A stretch of DNA of 55,503 nt from Paenibacillus sp. (GTDB lineage Bacteria > Bacillota > Bacilli > Paenibacillales > YIM-B00363). The position numbers and the translations under genes are program-made. The notes under the pieces were generated by a model that was not told the DNA's origin, searched no databases, and saw nothing but the letters and a program-made list of their open reading frames with translations. Each line of letters starts with the position of its first letter. Within the stretch, counting starts at the first letter, position 1. Location: assembly GCF_031177825.1 (NCBI RefSeq), contig NZ_JAPSKE010000035.1, forward strand, positions 1-55,503, read 5' to 3'. This document shows positions 41,696 through 49,700 of this stretch, piece after piece.

Positions 41696-42070
41696 ATGAA
41701 AATCGGAGATTTGTCCAAGAAGACCGGCGTCAGTCTGCGTTCGCTCCGGTATTACGAAGAGCAGGGCTTGCTTCAACCGGAGCGAAGCGAGAATGGATAC
41801 CGGCTATACAGCCCGTTCGCCGTCGACCAAGTACGCACGATTCAACTTTATCTTCGGCTCGGCTTATCGACCGAACAAATCGCCGGGTTTCTGCATTGCG
41901 TCATGAAAAATAAAGAAGCCTTCTGCCGCGAAATCATGCCCGTCTACGAAACCAAATTACGCGAAATCGACGAACAGATCGCTTCGTTGACCGCGATCCG
42001 ATCGAATCTGATCGAGCGGATCGAAGCCATACGCGGCGAATCCGCGTCGACGAAAGGAGAAATCCCATGA
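41696..42070 (+). CDS. MerR family transcriptional regulator
   Basis: 124-residue MerR regulator. Winged helix-turn-helix at 1-70 (MKIGDLSKKTGVSLRSLRYYEEQGLL), dimerisation coiled coil at about 80-118. Two cysteines, C68 and C77, at the start of the coil could form a redox or metal site, but the classical metal-binding loop of the heavy-metal MerR proteins is absent. GGAGG 9 nt before ATG. Translationally coupled (ATGA) to the thioredoxin gene, which is probably its target. Divergent from rimP. Confidence 0.9.
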   Translation: MKIGDLSKKTGVSLRSLRYYEEQGLLQPERSENGYRLYSPFAVDQVRTIQLYLRLGLSTEQIAGFLHCVMKNKEAFCREIMPVYETKLREIDEQIASLTAIRSNLIERIEAIRGESASTKGEIP

Positions 42071-42399
42071 GCATTCCGCATCTGACCGCGGATTCGTTCC
42101 GTGCCGCGGCTGCCGCACCGGGGCTGACCCTGATCGAATTTACGGCGCCGTGGTGCCCCCCTTGCAAGGCGCTGCTCCCGATTCTCGAGGAGCTCTCGCA
42201 GGAGGAACGCGACGCCGCGATTTACCAAGTGAACGTCGACGACGATCCGGAGCTAGCTTCCGAATTCGGCGTCATGGGCATGCCGACCGTGTTCCTCTTC
42301 CGCTCCGGCGAGCCGCTCGAGAAGCTGGTCGGCTTTCGCCCGAAGTCTGTGTATGCCGCCGTTATTCGGAAGCACGCGGCGGAGCGAACCGTCTCGTAA
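42067..42399 (+). CDS. thioredoxin-like protein with CPPC active site
   Basis: 110-residue single-domain thioredoxin. The active site is W29-CPPC-K (C30, C33) rather than the usual WCGPC; the cis-proline is P73 in MGMPTVFLF. No signal peptide, so cytoplasmic. The CPPC motif changes redox potential relative to CGPC in studied variants. Start overlaps the merR stop; its last 38 nt overlap the 3' end of the convergent DUF6483 gene. Likely a redox partner induced through the MerR regulator. Confidence 0.92.
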   Translation: MSIPHLTADSFRAAAAAPGLTLIEFTAPWCPPCKALLPILEELSQEERDAAIYQVNVDDDPELASEFGVMGMPTVFLFRSGEPLEKLVGFRPKSVYAAVIRKHAAERTVS

Positions 42400-43051
42400 A
42401 ATCGTCGAGCCCTTCCCGCACCTCTTCCGCGGGGAGGGCTCCTTGCGCGAGAAGCGCTTCGTCCATTCGCAGCAGCCGCTCGTAAAACTTCTCCCCCTGA
42501 TCGTAGACGGTAGCGTACGCAACGTCCGAAACGCGCTCCATCGCGTCGAACCACCGATTTTCCGCTTCGTCGAACCGGCCGTACGCTTCGAAGGCATACG
42601 CCAAAGCGATGCACGCATCCGGTCCGAATCCCCTTCGATCCGCCTCTGCAAGCATGGAGGCGAGTTGTTCCGCCTCCGGCAGCGCCGTCCTCTGCATTCG
42701 GCAAATCCGAACCGCCTCGGCATAGATGCGAATCGCTTTATTCAACGAGGCGGACGCGGCTTCAAGCTCGCCCTCGTCGCGCGCTACGCCGGCTTCCTCG
42801 CGAAGCACCTTGGAGACGCCGATCAGCTTGTCCGTATTCACGACCCCGCGCTGCGTCAACAGGTCGATCACGTCGGGGACGGACAATCCCTTCAACACTT
42901 GGCGATTCGGCAGCGACAAACGGTGCAGCAGATCGTCGAGCGCTTCATAAGCGGCTTCGAACTTCTTCTGTTGACGAAGCCCGATCGCCGCGGCGAACGC
43001 TTCCGTCATCTGCCCGATCATCCGGAGCAAATAATCGTCTCGTTGGAACAC
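42362..43051 (-). CDS. DUF6483 family protein
   Basis: 229-residue soluble, largely helical protein starting MFQRDDYLLRMIGQMTEAFAAAIGL, the hallmark of a Bacillota-specific family I know as DUF6483 (helical repeats, no assigned function). The second half (LASMLAEADRRGF onward; ALAYAFEAYGRFDEAENRWF) resembles a TPR-like helix pair. GTG start, GGAG 8 nt upstream, 5 nt after the RidA-like gene stop. Last gene of a long co-directional run; its end overlaps the thioredoxin gene on the other strand. Confidence 0.8.
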   Translation of the reverse strand: MFQRDDYLLRMIGQMTEAFAAAIGLRQQKKFEAAYEALDDLLHRLSLPNRQVLKGLSVPDVIDLLTQRGVVNTDKLIGVSKVLREEAGVARDEGELEAASASLNKAIRIYAEAVRICRMQRTALPEAEQLASMLAEADRRGFGPDACIALAYAFEAYGRFDEAENRWFDAMERVSDVAYATVYDQGEKFYERLLRMDEALLAQGALPAEEVREGLDDFTRRFAPPRASE

Positions 43052-43056
43052 GACCG

Positions 43057-43458
43057 CTACTCCTTCCGGCGATCGTCGACGATCGCCTGCGCCTCGATCT
43101 CGACAAGCAGCTCCGGATCGATCAGCGCCTTCACTTCCACCATCGTCGAGACCGGCCGCACGTCTCGGAACGCCTCCCCGTGCGCGCGGCCGATCTCCTC
43201 CCACCTGGACATATCCGTAACGAACATCCGGGTCCTCACGACGTCCGCCAGACTGCCGCCCAGCTCCTGCAGCGACCGTTCCACGATGCCGAGGATGTGC
43301 TTCGTCTGCAGATAGGCGTCTCCCTTCCCGACGACTTCGCCGTCTTGCATCGCGGTCGTCCCGGCCACCTCGATCACGGAACCGACCCGAATCGCGCGGC
43401 TGTATCCGACGATCGGCTCCCAAGGGGAACCCGTGCCTACGCGCCGCCGCTCCTCCAT
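43057..43458 (-). CDS. RidA/YjgF/UK114 family protein
   Basis: 133-residue member of the Rid family (trimeric enamine/imine-interacting proteins). Recognisable: WEPIVGYSRAIRVGSVIEVAG, the conserved MFVTDM strand and the closing VEVKALIDPELLVEIEAQAI. The Arg that in RidA itself precedes the S-x-V-E-V strand (PARS) appears to be replaced (RPVSTMVEV), so it may belong to a subgroup without 2-aminoacrylate deaminase activity. GGGAGG 7 nt before ATG; 12 nt after the methyltransferase stop. Confidence 0.87.
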   Translation of the reverse strand: MEERRRVGTGSPWEPIVGYSRAIRVGSVIEVAGTTAMQDGEVVGKGDAYLQTKHILGIVERSLQELGGSLADVVRTRMFVTDMSRWEEIGRAHGEAFRDVRPVSTMVEVKALIDPELLVEIEAQAIVDDRRKE

Positions 43459-43470
43459 CGTACCGCCTCC

Positions 43471-44229
43471 CTAGACTTGTCCGTAAAACACTTCCGTCTC
43501 GTACTCGAACGCGATAAAGCCGTCCCGGGACGTCCGGGCGAACAACTCGTCCAGCGCCGCCATCAACGGTTCGTAATTCGCCTCGCCCGGTAGCGGGCAA
43601 TACGAGGAAGAGAGCGTGCGTCCCTTCAACCCTTCCAAATCGTATGGCTGGCGGTGTCGGAATACGGCCTTCTCGTATTCGCCTTCCTTAAAGAACGATA
43701 CGAAATGTTCATGCTGTATGTTTTTATGATTTACCTTCTCGTAATCGTGACCGTAGCGCTTCAACGACGCGTCGTACTCGACCGCGAAGTCGTCGGTATC
43801 GGTCAATCTGCGATTCCAGACCAAAGCCGTATACCCGCCCGGCTTCAAGATGCGCCCGAATTCCCGCTTGACGCGCGGGATATCGAACCAATGGAACGCT
43901 TGTGCGGAGACGATACCGTCCACGGCGTCATCCGCCAGCGACGTCTCCTCGGCCGAGCCGTCCGTCGAGCGGTAACGTTCGTAGGACGACAAGGCGGCCT
44001 CCGCGGCACGGCGCATGTCCGGATTCGGCTCCACCGCGACGACGGAGCTGCCTCGTTCCAACAACAGCTTCGTAAATATTCCCGTCCCCGCCCCGATATC
44101 CGCGATCGATTCCGCTTCGCCGAATCCGAGCCGTTCGTACAGGAAATCGATCGCTTCGACCGGATACCCCGGCCGGTAACGGACGTAATTGTCCACGCGA
44201 TCGCTGAATCGCTGTTTACTATCGCTCAT
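43471..44229 (-). CDS. class I SAM-dependent methyltransferase
   Basis: 252-residue methyltransferase (Methyltransf_11 type). Motif I ADIGAGTGIFTKLLLERG (about 43-60), acidic end of strand 2 in VAVEPNPDM, and motif after strand 4 in VSAQAFHWFD. The HWFD tetrad is common in small-molecule methyltransferases of this subgroup; substrate unknown. Start overlaps murI by 4 nt (ATGA). No membrane segment. Confidence 0.9.
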   Translation of the reverse strand: MSDSKQRFSDRVDNYVRYRPGYPVEAIDFLYERLGFGEAESIADIGAGTGIFTKLLLERGSSVVAVEPNPDMRRAAEAALSSYERYRSTDGSAEETSLADDAVDGIVSAQAFHWFDIPRVKREFGRILKPGGYTALVWNRRLTDTDDFAVEYDASLKRYGHDYEKVNHKNIQHEHFVSFFKEGEYEKAVFRHRQPYDLEGLKGRTLSSSYCPLPGEANYEPLMAALDELFARTSRDGFIAFEYETEVFYGQV

Positions 44230-45023
44230 GCGCGCGCCTCCTCGTCTTTCGCCATAAGGGCGTAAAGCTTCAATGCGGTTTCCAGCTTCCGGACGTACGA
44301 TTCGCTTCCATCGGAGCTAACGAAGCGGACGTCCCCCCGTTCGATTTCGGATGCCGTCGTCCTGCCAAGCACCTCTAGGAGACGATTTACCGTGCCGCGG
44401 CTCCCGTCGACCAGACGGATATGTTTCGGAAGCAATGCGCGAAGCGCCTTCCGATAAAACGGGAAATGCGTACAGCCGAGCACGATCGTTCCGTACTCCT
44501 CTAATTGGAAGCCGCGGAACGCCTTGCGGAAATACGCATCGACGTCCTCGCCCTCGAACCGAAGTCCTTCGCATAATTCCACGAGGCCGGGCAGCGGCAA
44601 GGAATCCACGATCGCTTGATCGTCTACCCGGTTAATCAACTCATGATACTTCGACTCCCGAAGCGTCAGCGGCGTCGCCGTAACGAGCACCCTGCGTCCG
44701 GTGTTGCGATTCCACTCGACGGCCGGCTTCACCGCCGGCTCCATCCCGATCACGGGAATCGAGTATGCCGCTCGTATGTCCTGTATGGCGATGCTCGTCG
44801 CCGTATTGCACGCGATGACGATCGCGCTCACCCGCTCCGGCTGCTCCATAATGTGCCGAATCGATGTCATCACGCAATCCTTCACGACTTCCTTCGGCTT
44901 CGTTCCATATGGGACGTGCAGCGTATCCGCATAGTATAGAAAGTTCTCCCCGGGCAACCGCTCTCTGGCCTCATGCAGCACCGAGAGCCCGCCCATCCCG
45001 GAATCGAATACCGCGATCGACAT
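44226..45023 (-). CDS. murI: glutamate racemase
   Basis: 265-residue cofactor-independent racemase supplying D-glutamate for peptidoglycan. Both catalytic cysteines are present: IACNTATS (about 71-78) and LGCTHFPFY (about 184-192), plus DSGMGGLSV at the amino end and YADTLHVPYG. GGGGGAAC precedes the ATG. Its overlap with a methyltransferase gene is unusual for murI. 114 nt separate it from the DUF5071 gene upstream. Confidence 0.96.
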   Translation of the reverse strand: MSIAVFDSGMGGLSVLHEARERLPGENFLYYADTLHVPYGTKPKEVVKDCVMTSIRHIMEQPERVSAIVIACNTATSIAIQDIRAAYSIPVIGMEPAVKPAVEWNRNTGRRVLVTATPLTLRESKYHELINRVDDQAIVDSLPLPGLVELCEGLRFEGEDVDAYFRKAFRGFQLEEYGTIVLGCTHFPFYRKALRALLPKHIRLVDGSRGTVNRLLEVLGRTTASEIERGDVRFVSSDGSESYVRKLETALKLYALMAKDEEARA

Positions 45024-45137
45024 TGTAACGTTCCCCCGACGTTCAGAATCCTCTCTCCCTACTTTACGCGAAATCGGGCGATTTGCAACCGCCGCCGGCG
45101 ACGTCCGCGAGAAAACCCTTCCGCGTCACGTTTCGCC

Positions 45138-45524
45138 TTAGAGCCAGCGCGCTAACATGTCCTCCGCAAGCTCGTCGACGCCTTCCTCCAGATCGGACTC
45201 CGACGCGCTCATCGCGAGCGTCAGCAAGTCCGGCGCCAACTCCAAGGCGATATCTTTCGGCATATCGGCGACGAGACGCTCCAGTACGGCCGCCTTCCAT
45301 CGGGCGTCGCCGCCCTTCAAGATCGACCGGATCGGAACGACGAGCGCGTATTCCAACGGCAGCAGCGCCGCGGCCGCCTCCTCGCTCCCGGCGTCTCCCG
45401 TCTTCAGCCAAGCGAGCAGGGCCGGAATATGCGGTTCGAGCCGCTCCGGCTCCCATGCGCGAAGCGCCGCCCATCGTTCTCGGTCTTCCGCGCTGCGAGG
45501 CCAATATTCGTCTTCGTTGTTCAT
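45138..45524 (-). CDS. DUF5071 family protein
   Basis: 128-residue helical protein with the look of DUF5071 (HEAT-like helices: PHIPALLAWLKTGD ... LVVPIRSILKGGDARWKAAVLERLV), an uncharacterised family. Its ATG overlaps the grpB-family stop by one base (TAATG), so translation is coupled. Very acidic carboxy part (ESDLEEGVDELAEDM). No function can be proposed. Confidence 0.78.
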   Translation of the reverse strand: MNNEDEYWPRSAEDRERWAALRAWEPERLEPHIPALLAWLKTGDAGSEEAAAALLPLEYALVVPIRSILKGGDARWKAAVLERLVADMPKDIALELAPDLLTLAMSASESDLEEGVDELAEDMLARWL

Positions 45525-46069
45525 TATAAATCCGACTCCCCCGGCGCCCATCCCGTCGCTTGACTCCAACGCGACGCCCTGCGCATGATGTCCCAGATCA
45601 TCGGCTCCTTCGCATCCACGTACGAATCGCGATCGAGGCGGAACCGCTGCGCCTGCTCGCGCTTCATCGCCGCGTACCCTCCCGCCTCCTCGGGGTTGCT
45701 CCGAAGATAGTCGCGGAACAGCAGCGCGAACTGCTCCGACCAGCTGCCCCGGACGCGCATGTGGATATGCGTTCGATCCATCCCCGGCGACTCCCGAAAG
45801 TAACGCTTCGTTCGATCGGGATTATCCGCGCGCCACGTATACCCGATGCCGATCATCCGTTCCGCGTAAGCCTCTGTCGGTTCCAAGCGATCGACCGACA
45901 CTTGGATGTCGATGATCGGCTTCGCAGCCAGCCCGGGCACTGCGGTCGACCCGATATGGTCGATCCGGATCGCCGCCTCGCCTAGCGCTCGTCGCACCTG
46001 CGAACCGATCGTCCGGAATTGTTCCGGCCAGTCGGGAGAGTACGGCACGATCTCGATCGGAACCTTCAC
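45524..46069 (-). CDS. GrpB family nucleotidyltransferase-like protein (UPF0157)
   Basis: 181-residue UPF0157/GrpB protein of the nucleotidyltransferase superfamily. Diagnostic IDHIGSTAVPGLAAKPIIDI, followed by IHMRVRGSWSEQFALLFRDYLR. GTG start (MKVPIEIVPYSPDW), GGAGG about 10 nt upstream. 23 nt after the broken acetyltransferase gene. Biochemical role not established. Confidence 0.92.
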   Translation of the reverse strand: MKVPIEIVPYSPDWPEQFRTIGSQVRRALGEAAIRIDHIGSTAVPGLAAKPIIDIQVSVDRLEPTEAYAERMIGIGYTWRADNPDRTKRYFRESPGMDRTHIHMRVRGSWSEQFALLFRDYLRSNPEEAGGYAAMKREQAQRFRLDRDSYVDAKEPMIWDIMRRASRWSQATGWAPGESDL

Positions 46070-46092
46070 GCCGCGACCGCCTCCATCCTCGT

Positions 46093-46589
46093 TACTCCAA
46101 CATCTCGTTCCGAAGCACCATATGGATATGGTCCTCCCATACGCCATTGATCTTTAAATACTTCTTCGCCATACCTTCTCTGTATAAGCCTAGCCTCTCA
46201 ACCTCGCGCAGCGACGCCGCATTCCGAGGCATGACGTTCGCCTCGACGCGATGAAGCGTATCCGTATCGAAGGCGAACCGACGATCGCCTCGACCGCTTC
46301 CGTCATGTACCCTCTTCCGGTTTCGCGTTCATCCATTTTATACCCGAGGCGGCAAGATTGAAAGCTGCCTCTCATGATGTTGCTGAGCTCTGCCTTCGCG
46401 CCGCTGCTCCGCCTCGTCGATCAACGCTTCGCGATGAGACTCCAGCTTATGGTATAACGGAGTCCGAATCGGCTCCCACGGCTGTAGGAACGTACGGTTG
46501 CGCACCGCGTAATCGAGAGACAGCTCGGCTTCGTCCGCTTGCAGCGGTCGCGGCGTCAGACGCGCCGTACGGATTTCCAACGCGTTCAT
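46093..46589 (-). pseudogene. GNAT (RimJ/RimL-type) acetyltransferase, broken
   Basis: Three frames together encode a RimJ/RimL-like N-acetyltransferase. Frame 1 (from 46589) gives MNALEIRTARLTPRPL through the LIDEAEQ region; frame 2 gives ELSNIMRGSFQSCRLGYK and MDERETGRGYMTEAVEAIV; frame 3 gives FAFDTDTLHRVEANVMP and ends MVLRNEMLE. Between frames 1 and 2 about 30 residues typical of the family are missing (deletion near 46385-46400). Between frames 2 and 3 one base seems lost near 46275-46285. The start still overlaps the SRPBCC stop (ATGA). A sequencing error could explain the second event, not the first. Confidence 0.82.
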
Positions 46590-47023
46590 GGCCGAGCCTT
46601 TCGTTCAACCTCCGCAAGCGCCTGTCCGACGCGAGTGGAGACGTCTTCCCAATGCCGCTTCATCGCTTCTCTCGTCGCGGCGTCGGCGAGCCGATCTTGA
46701 TGGAAGCTAATCGTCGTCTTGTCCGGCGACGCCTCGATCGTACGCACCTGTACCGTCGAGGACCGCTCCCACTCCGGCTTCCGCCACCCCAGTCTCACGT
46801 TGACCCGTTCGTTGACGACGCGGAACTCGCATCGGACGCCGTCTCTCGCCTCGAACGCGACGCCTGCCCCCGCCCGCCTAGGCGCGTCCGCATCCAACCA
46901 CACGCTCATGCCTTCCGGCGATACGAGCCATAGCCAGGCGACTTCCAGCGGGACGGGCCACGTCCTTCTGACGCCGACTTGGTATCCGGCGTCGGCGGTT
47001 TTCCCCTTCTCCGCGGACGTCAT
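46586..47023 (-). CDS. SRPBCC / AHSA1 family protein
   Basis: 145-residue START-like fold protein of the AHSA1 group, seen as RRTWPVPLEVAWLWLVSPEGMSVW at the amino end and TTISFHQDRLADAATREAMKRHWEDV near the end. These bind hydrophobic ligands; role unknown. ATG overlaps the VOC gene stop by 4 nt. Both neighbours are also small ligand-binding or transfer enzymes. Confidence 0.88.
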   Translation of the reverse strand: MTSAEKGKTADAGYQVGVRRTWPVPLEVAWLWLVSPEGMSVWLDADAPRRAGAGVAFEARDGVRCEFRVVNERVNVRLGWRKPEWERSSTVQVRTIEASPDKTTISFHQDRLADAATREAMKRHWEDVSTRVGQALAEVERKARP

Positions 47024-47394
47024 GATCGGGGCTTCTCCCACTCGTAGAACACAATGCGGTTGCCGAACGGGTCGGACAGGCGGAGCTCCTTCGCTCCCCA
47101 GGGGGCGGATTCCAACCCCGGACGGGCGTACGGATATCGCTTCTCCAGCAGCTCTCGTTGGTATTGTTCGAGACCGGTCGTCTCGATCCGAATCGCACCG
47201 CCCGGCGTGCAATCGCCGTAATGCTCGGACAAATGGATCTTCGCCGCGCCCTTGGAGAGCTGAAGATATAACGGCAGGTCCGGCTCGAACCGATGCTCCC
47301 AGTCCACCTGAAAGCCTAGGAACTCAACATAAAATTGTTTCGCCTTGCCTTCGTCGAACATTCGGAAAATCGGAATGATCGAATGCGTCTCCAT
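47020..47394 (-). CDS. VOC / glyoxalase-like protein (bleomycin-resistance type)
   Basis: 124-residue glyoxalase superfamily protein. One-subunit layout: IIPIFRMFDEGKAKQFYVEFLGFQVDWEH at the amino end and ELRLSDPFGNRIVFYEW at the carboxy end, as in BLMA-type drug-binding dimers. Only some metal ligands are present. AGGAGGGCTCC before ATG. 103 nt downstream of a GNAT gene. Confidence 0.88.
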   Translation of the reverse strand: METHSIIPIFRMFDEGKAKQFYVEFLGFQVDWEHRFEPDLPLYLQLSKGAAKIHLSEHYGDCTPGGAIRIETTGLEQYQRELLEKRYPYARPGLESAPWGAKELRLSDPFGNRIVFYEWEKPRS

Positions 47395-47497
47395 TCGGAG
47401 CCCTCCTCATGATCGATATGGAAATCCCGAACTTCCTTCATTTCCTGAGCAATCGCAGCATGCGATCCGTTTCGCTCATTTTCGACACTCGAAACCT

Positions 47498-47956
47498 CTA
47501 TATGGAAAGAAAATAATCGATAAATTCCGTCTCCCGCACGTACCCGTTCCGCTCGTACAGGCGTTGAGCGACCGCATTATCGACCGCCGTCGAAAGCGCC
47601 AGCCCTTTCGCCCCCGTCTCCGCGGCATGCGCTTTCGCTCGATCCAGCAAACGCTGCGCCGCGCCTCTTCCGCGTTGTTCTTCCGACACGAACAAGTCGT
47701 TGAGAATCCAAACTCGCTTCATCGAGATCGACGAGAACGTCGGGTACAACTGCGTAAACCCTAGAATTCGGCCGTTCTTCGCGTCCGAAGCGAGGAAGAT
47801 CGCGGACTCTTTCCGCTCAAGACGTTCCGTAAGATACGCGGCGGCACCCGCAAGATCGGAGCTCTGTCGGTAAAATTGTCGGTACTCGTCAAACAGGACG
47901 GCCACGTCCTCTACGTCCGCGAGGCCGGCTTGCCGGACTACGATGTCCTCGCTCAT
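47498..47956 (-). CDS. GNAT family N-acetyltransferase
   Basis: 152-residue acetyltransferase. Coenzyme A motif in VSEEQRGRGAAQRLLDRAKAHA; IWILNDLFVSEE-type strand before it (MKRVWILNDLFV) and a carboxy end VAQRLYERNGYVRETEF. ATG overlaps the upstream ABM-like gene stop (ATGA). Substrate unknown. Intact. Confidence 0.9.
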   Translation of the reverse strand: MSEDIVVRQAGLADVEDVAVLFDEYRQFYRQSSDLAGAAAYLTERLERKESAIFLASDAKNGRILGFTQLYPTFSSISMKRVWILNDLFVSEEQRGRGAAQRLLDRAKAHAAETGAKGLALSTAVDNAVAQRLYERNGYVRETEFIDYFLSI

Positions 47957-48168
47957 TCGGATCCACCCTCGCCGATCGGAACGGAAACATAATGCTCGAC
48001 CGTCGGGAACGGATCGTAATGATCGTGCAGCAGCTTCTTCCATTCCGCATATGGTTCGGAGCCTCTGAACCCGACCGTGTGGTCCTCCACCGTTTCCCAT
48101 TTAAACCTTTCGATGAACGCCTCGTCCATCCCGGGTTTCACTTGCAACATTACCGCTTCGAGTATCAA
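47953..48168 (-). pseudogene. ABM-type monooxygenase-like protein with internal deletion
   Basis: 71-residue frame. The beginning MILEAVMLQVKPGMDEAF and the end WETVEDHTVGFRGSEPYAEWKKLL / DPFPTVEHY match small antibiotic-biosynthesis-monooxygenase-like proteins of about 100 residues. The middle (helix and strand with the HEL..C...Y.LLV stretch) is missing, about 30 residues, without loss of frame. TTG start overlapping the NUDIX stop. It probably no longer folds; a true short variant cannot be excluded. Confidence 0.65.
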
Positions 48169-48626
48169 ATCGTCCGCCTCCCGCCATTGCGATATACTTC
48201 TAGATGTTCCACATATCCTTGACCGATCGGTTGCGGAAGTCGGTCCAGATCGAAAAACCGCAAATCGCGAGTTTCCCCATGGTCGATCTTCAGACTGCCG
48301 GAATACTGGTCCGTCCGGAACAACGCCGTGACGGCGTAAAACTCGTCGCCGTTCGCGATTTTCCGATAATACGCCTTCCCCGAGAACACATCGACCAACG
48401 ACAGCTCGCCCAGCGCCAATCCCGTCTCCTCGTACACCTCGCGGCGCGCCGTCTCTTCGAACGACTCGCCCAACTCCATTAATCCTCCCGGCAATCCCCA
48501 GGTTCCGTCATGTCGCGATTGCAAGAGAACTTCTCCGCCTGCGTTCGCGATGACGACCGTCGCCCCCGGCAGCAATAACGGACGGTGGCCTACAAGCTTC
48601 CTTACTTCTTTGTAATATTCCGCCAT
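48165..48626 (-). CDS. NUDIX hydrolase
   Basis: 153-residue NUDIX protein. The NUDIX box GxxxxxExxxxxxxREUxEExGU is complete, starting GGLMELGESFEETARREV and ending YEETGL. Amino end MAEYYKEVRKLVGHRPLLLPGA is typical of a Bacillus YjhB-like group. ATG with GGGGAAGGGG upstream is used, rather than a GTG 10 codons earlier that overlaps the upstream gene's stop. Substrate unknown. Confidence 0.93.
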   Translation of the reverse strand: MAEYYKEVRKLVGHRPLLLPGATVVIANAGGEVLLQSRHDGTWGLPGGLMELGESFEETARREVYEETGLALGELSLVDVFSGKAYYRKIANGDEFYAVTALFRTDQYSGSLKIDHGETRDLRFFDLDRLPQPIGQGYVEHLEVYRNGGRRTI

Positions 48627-48652
48627 TGCGTCCCCTTCCCCGACGGGTTCCG

Positions 48653-49078
48653 TCACTCTGCCGCTCGGTACGTGCAGCGATATCGTTCCACGCCGGGATA
48701 CCGCTCTCCCAAGCTCTCGATTTCGAAGCCGATCCGGCGGTAGAACTCAACCGCCTCTTCATCCGTCTCCGCTGCAACGAGGCGCGGCTTCGCCATCTCG
48801 ATCAGCTCCAGAATCTGTCCTCGCCCGAAGCCGGCCCCTCTGCATTCCGGCTTGACGGCCAGATGCCGGATCAAGAGATCGTCCCCGCCATCCATGCGTT
48901 CGAAGCCGATGACGCCGACGATCTCCTCTTCGGATTCGTATCCGTACAGTCGCAGCTCGGGGTTATTTTCGTATTCGGCCACGACTTGTTCTAACCGCTC
49001 CGGGTCCGGGAAGACGCAAGTTTCCAGGATCTCGACGATCTCTTGCTCGCGAACCCGATGATTAATAGGCTTCAACAA
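48653..49078 (-). CDS. GNAT family N-acetyltransferase
   Basis: 141-residue acetyltransferase. Acetyl-CoA site in LLIRHLAVKPECRGAGFGRGQILE; then AAETDEEAVEFYRRIGFEIESLG. TTG start with GGAG 9 nt upstream. 30 nt after the DUF6886 gene, 26 nt before the NUDIX gene. Substrate unknown. Confidence 0.88.
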   Translation of the reverse strand: MLKPINHRVREQEIVEILETCVFPDPERLEQVVAEYENNPELRLYGYESEEEIVGVIGFERMDGGDDLLIRHLAVKPECRGAGFGRGQILELIEMAKPRLVAAETDEEAVEFYRRIGFEIESLGERYPGVERYRCTYRAAE

Positions 49079-49108
49079 GAATGCTCACTCCAATGGTTTC
49101 GTTAGTCG

Positions 49109-49651
49109 TTACCCGCTCGCCGGAGACGCCGACTCCGGCATCCCCTTCGCGTTTCGCAACCGGATCATCGAGAAATCGTCGATCGTGGAGCTCAGTATTT
49201 TCTCCCGAAGCGGAACGAGACTGGGCGTGAACCGAAGCTCGGCGCCCCATCTCATAATCTGTTTCACTAAGTTGCCGACGGGCTCCACGTCGATCGGCTC
49301 CACGGTCGTCTTCGCGATGTAATACCCTGCGATATCGTCGTACAACTCGAAGTTCGCCGCTTTGAACGTATAGCGATATAGGACGGTTTCGTTCATACGG
49401 TCCCACCACCCGTTCTCCGTAACGATCACCGTGTCGGCGGTCGTGTCGGAGAAGAAGCGCTCTCGGTCCTCGTCGCTCATCGTTTCCGATTTTCGATAGA
49501 TAATACGAGGACATTCCCTCGGGAAGAAATAATTCACGGCGTGTTGCTCGTCGATCGCCCATACGACCTCGGAAGACGCATCCCCCCGCTCCGCTCTGCG
49601 CGGAACGAACGTCTGAATATCCGGATCTTCGCTGAAATGATATAGAAGCAT
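49109..49651 (-). CDS. DUF6886 family protein
   Basis: 180-residue protein starting MLLYHFSEDPDIQTFVPR and containing VVWAIDEQHAVNYFFPRECPR, diagnostic of an uncharacterised family I know as DUF6886. Conserved His and Trp/Asp residues near the amino end recall ADP-ribosyltransferase-like folds, but that is only an impression. AAGGATGTGACTT precedes the ATG. Function unknown. Confidence 0.8.
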   Translation of the reverse strand: MLLYHFSEDPDIQTFVPRRAERGDASSEVVWAIDEQHAVNYFFPRECPRIIYRKSETMSDEDRERFFSDTTADTVIVTENGWWDRMNETVLYRYTFKAANFELYDDIAGYYIAKTTVEPIDVEPVGNLVKQIMRWGAELRFTPSLVPLREKILSSTIDDFSMIRLRNAKGMPESASPASG

Positions 49652-49700
49652 AAGTCACATCCTTCTCTCCGGTGTGTCGTCCCGCGTCTGCGGAACGGCT

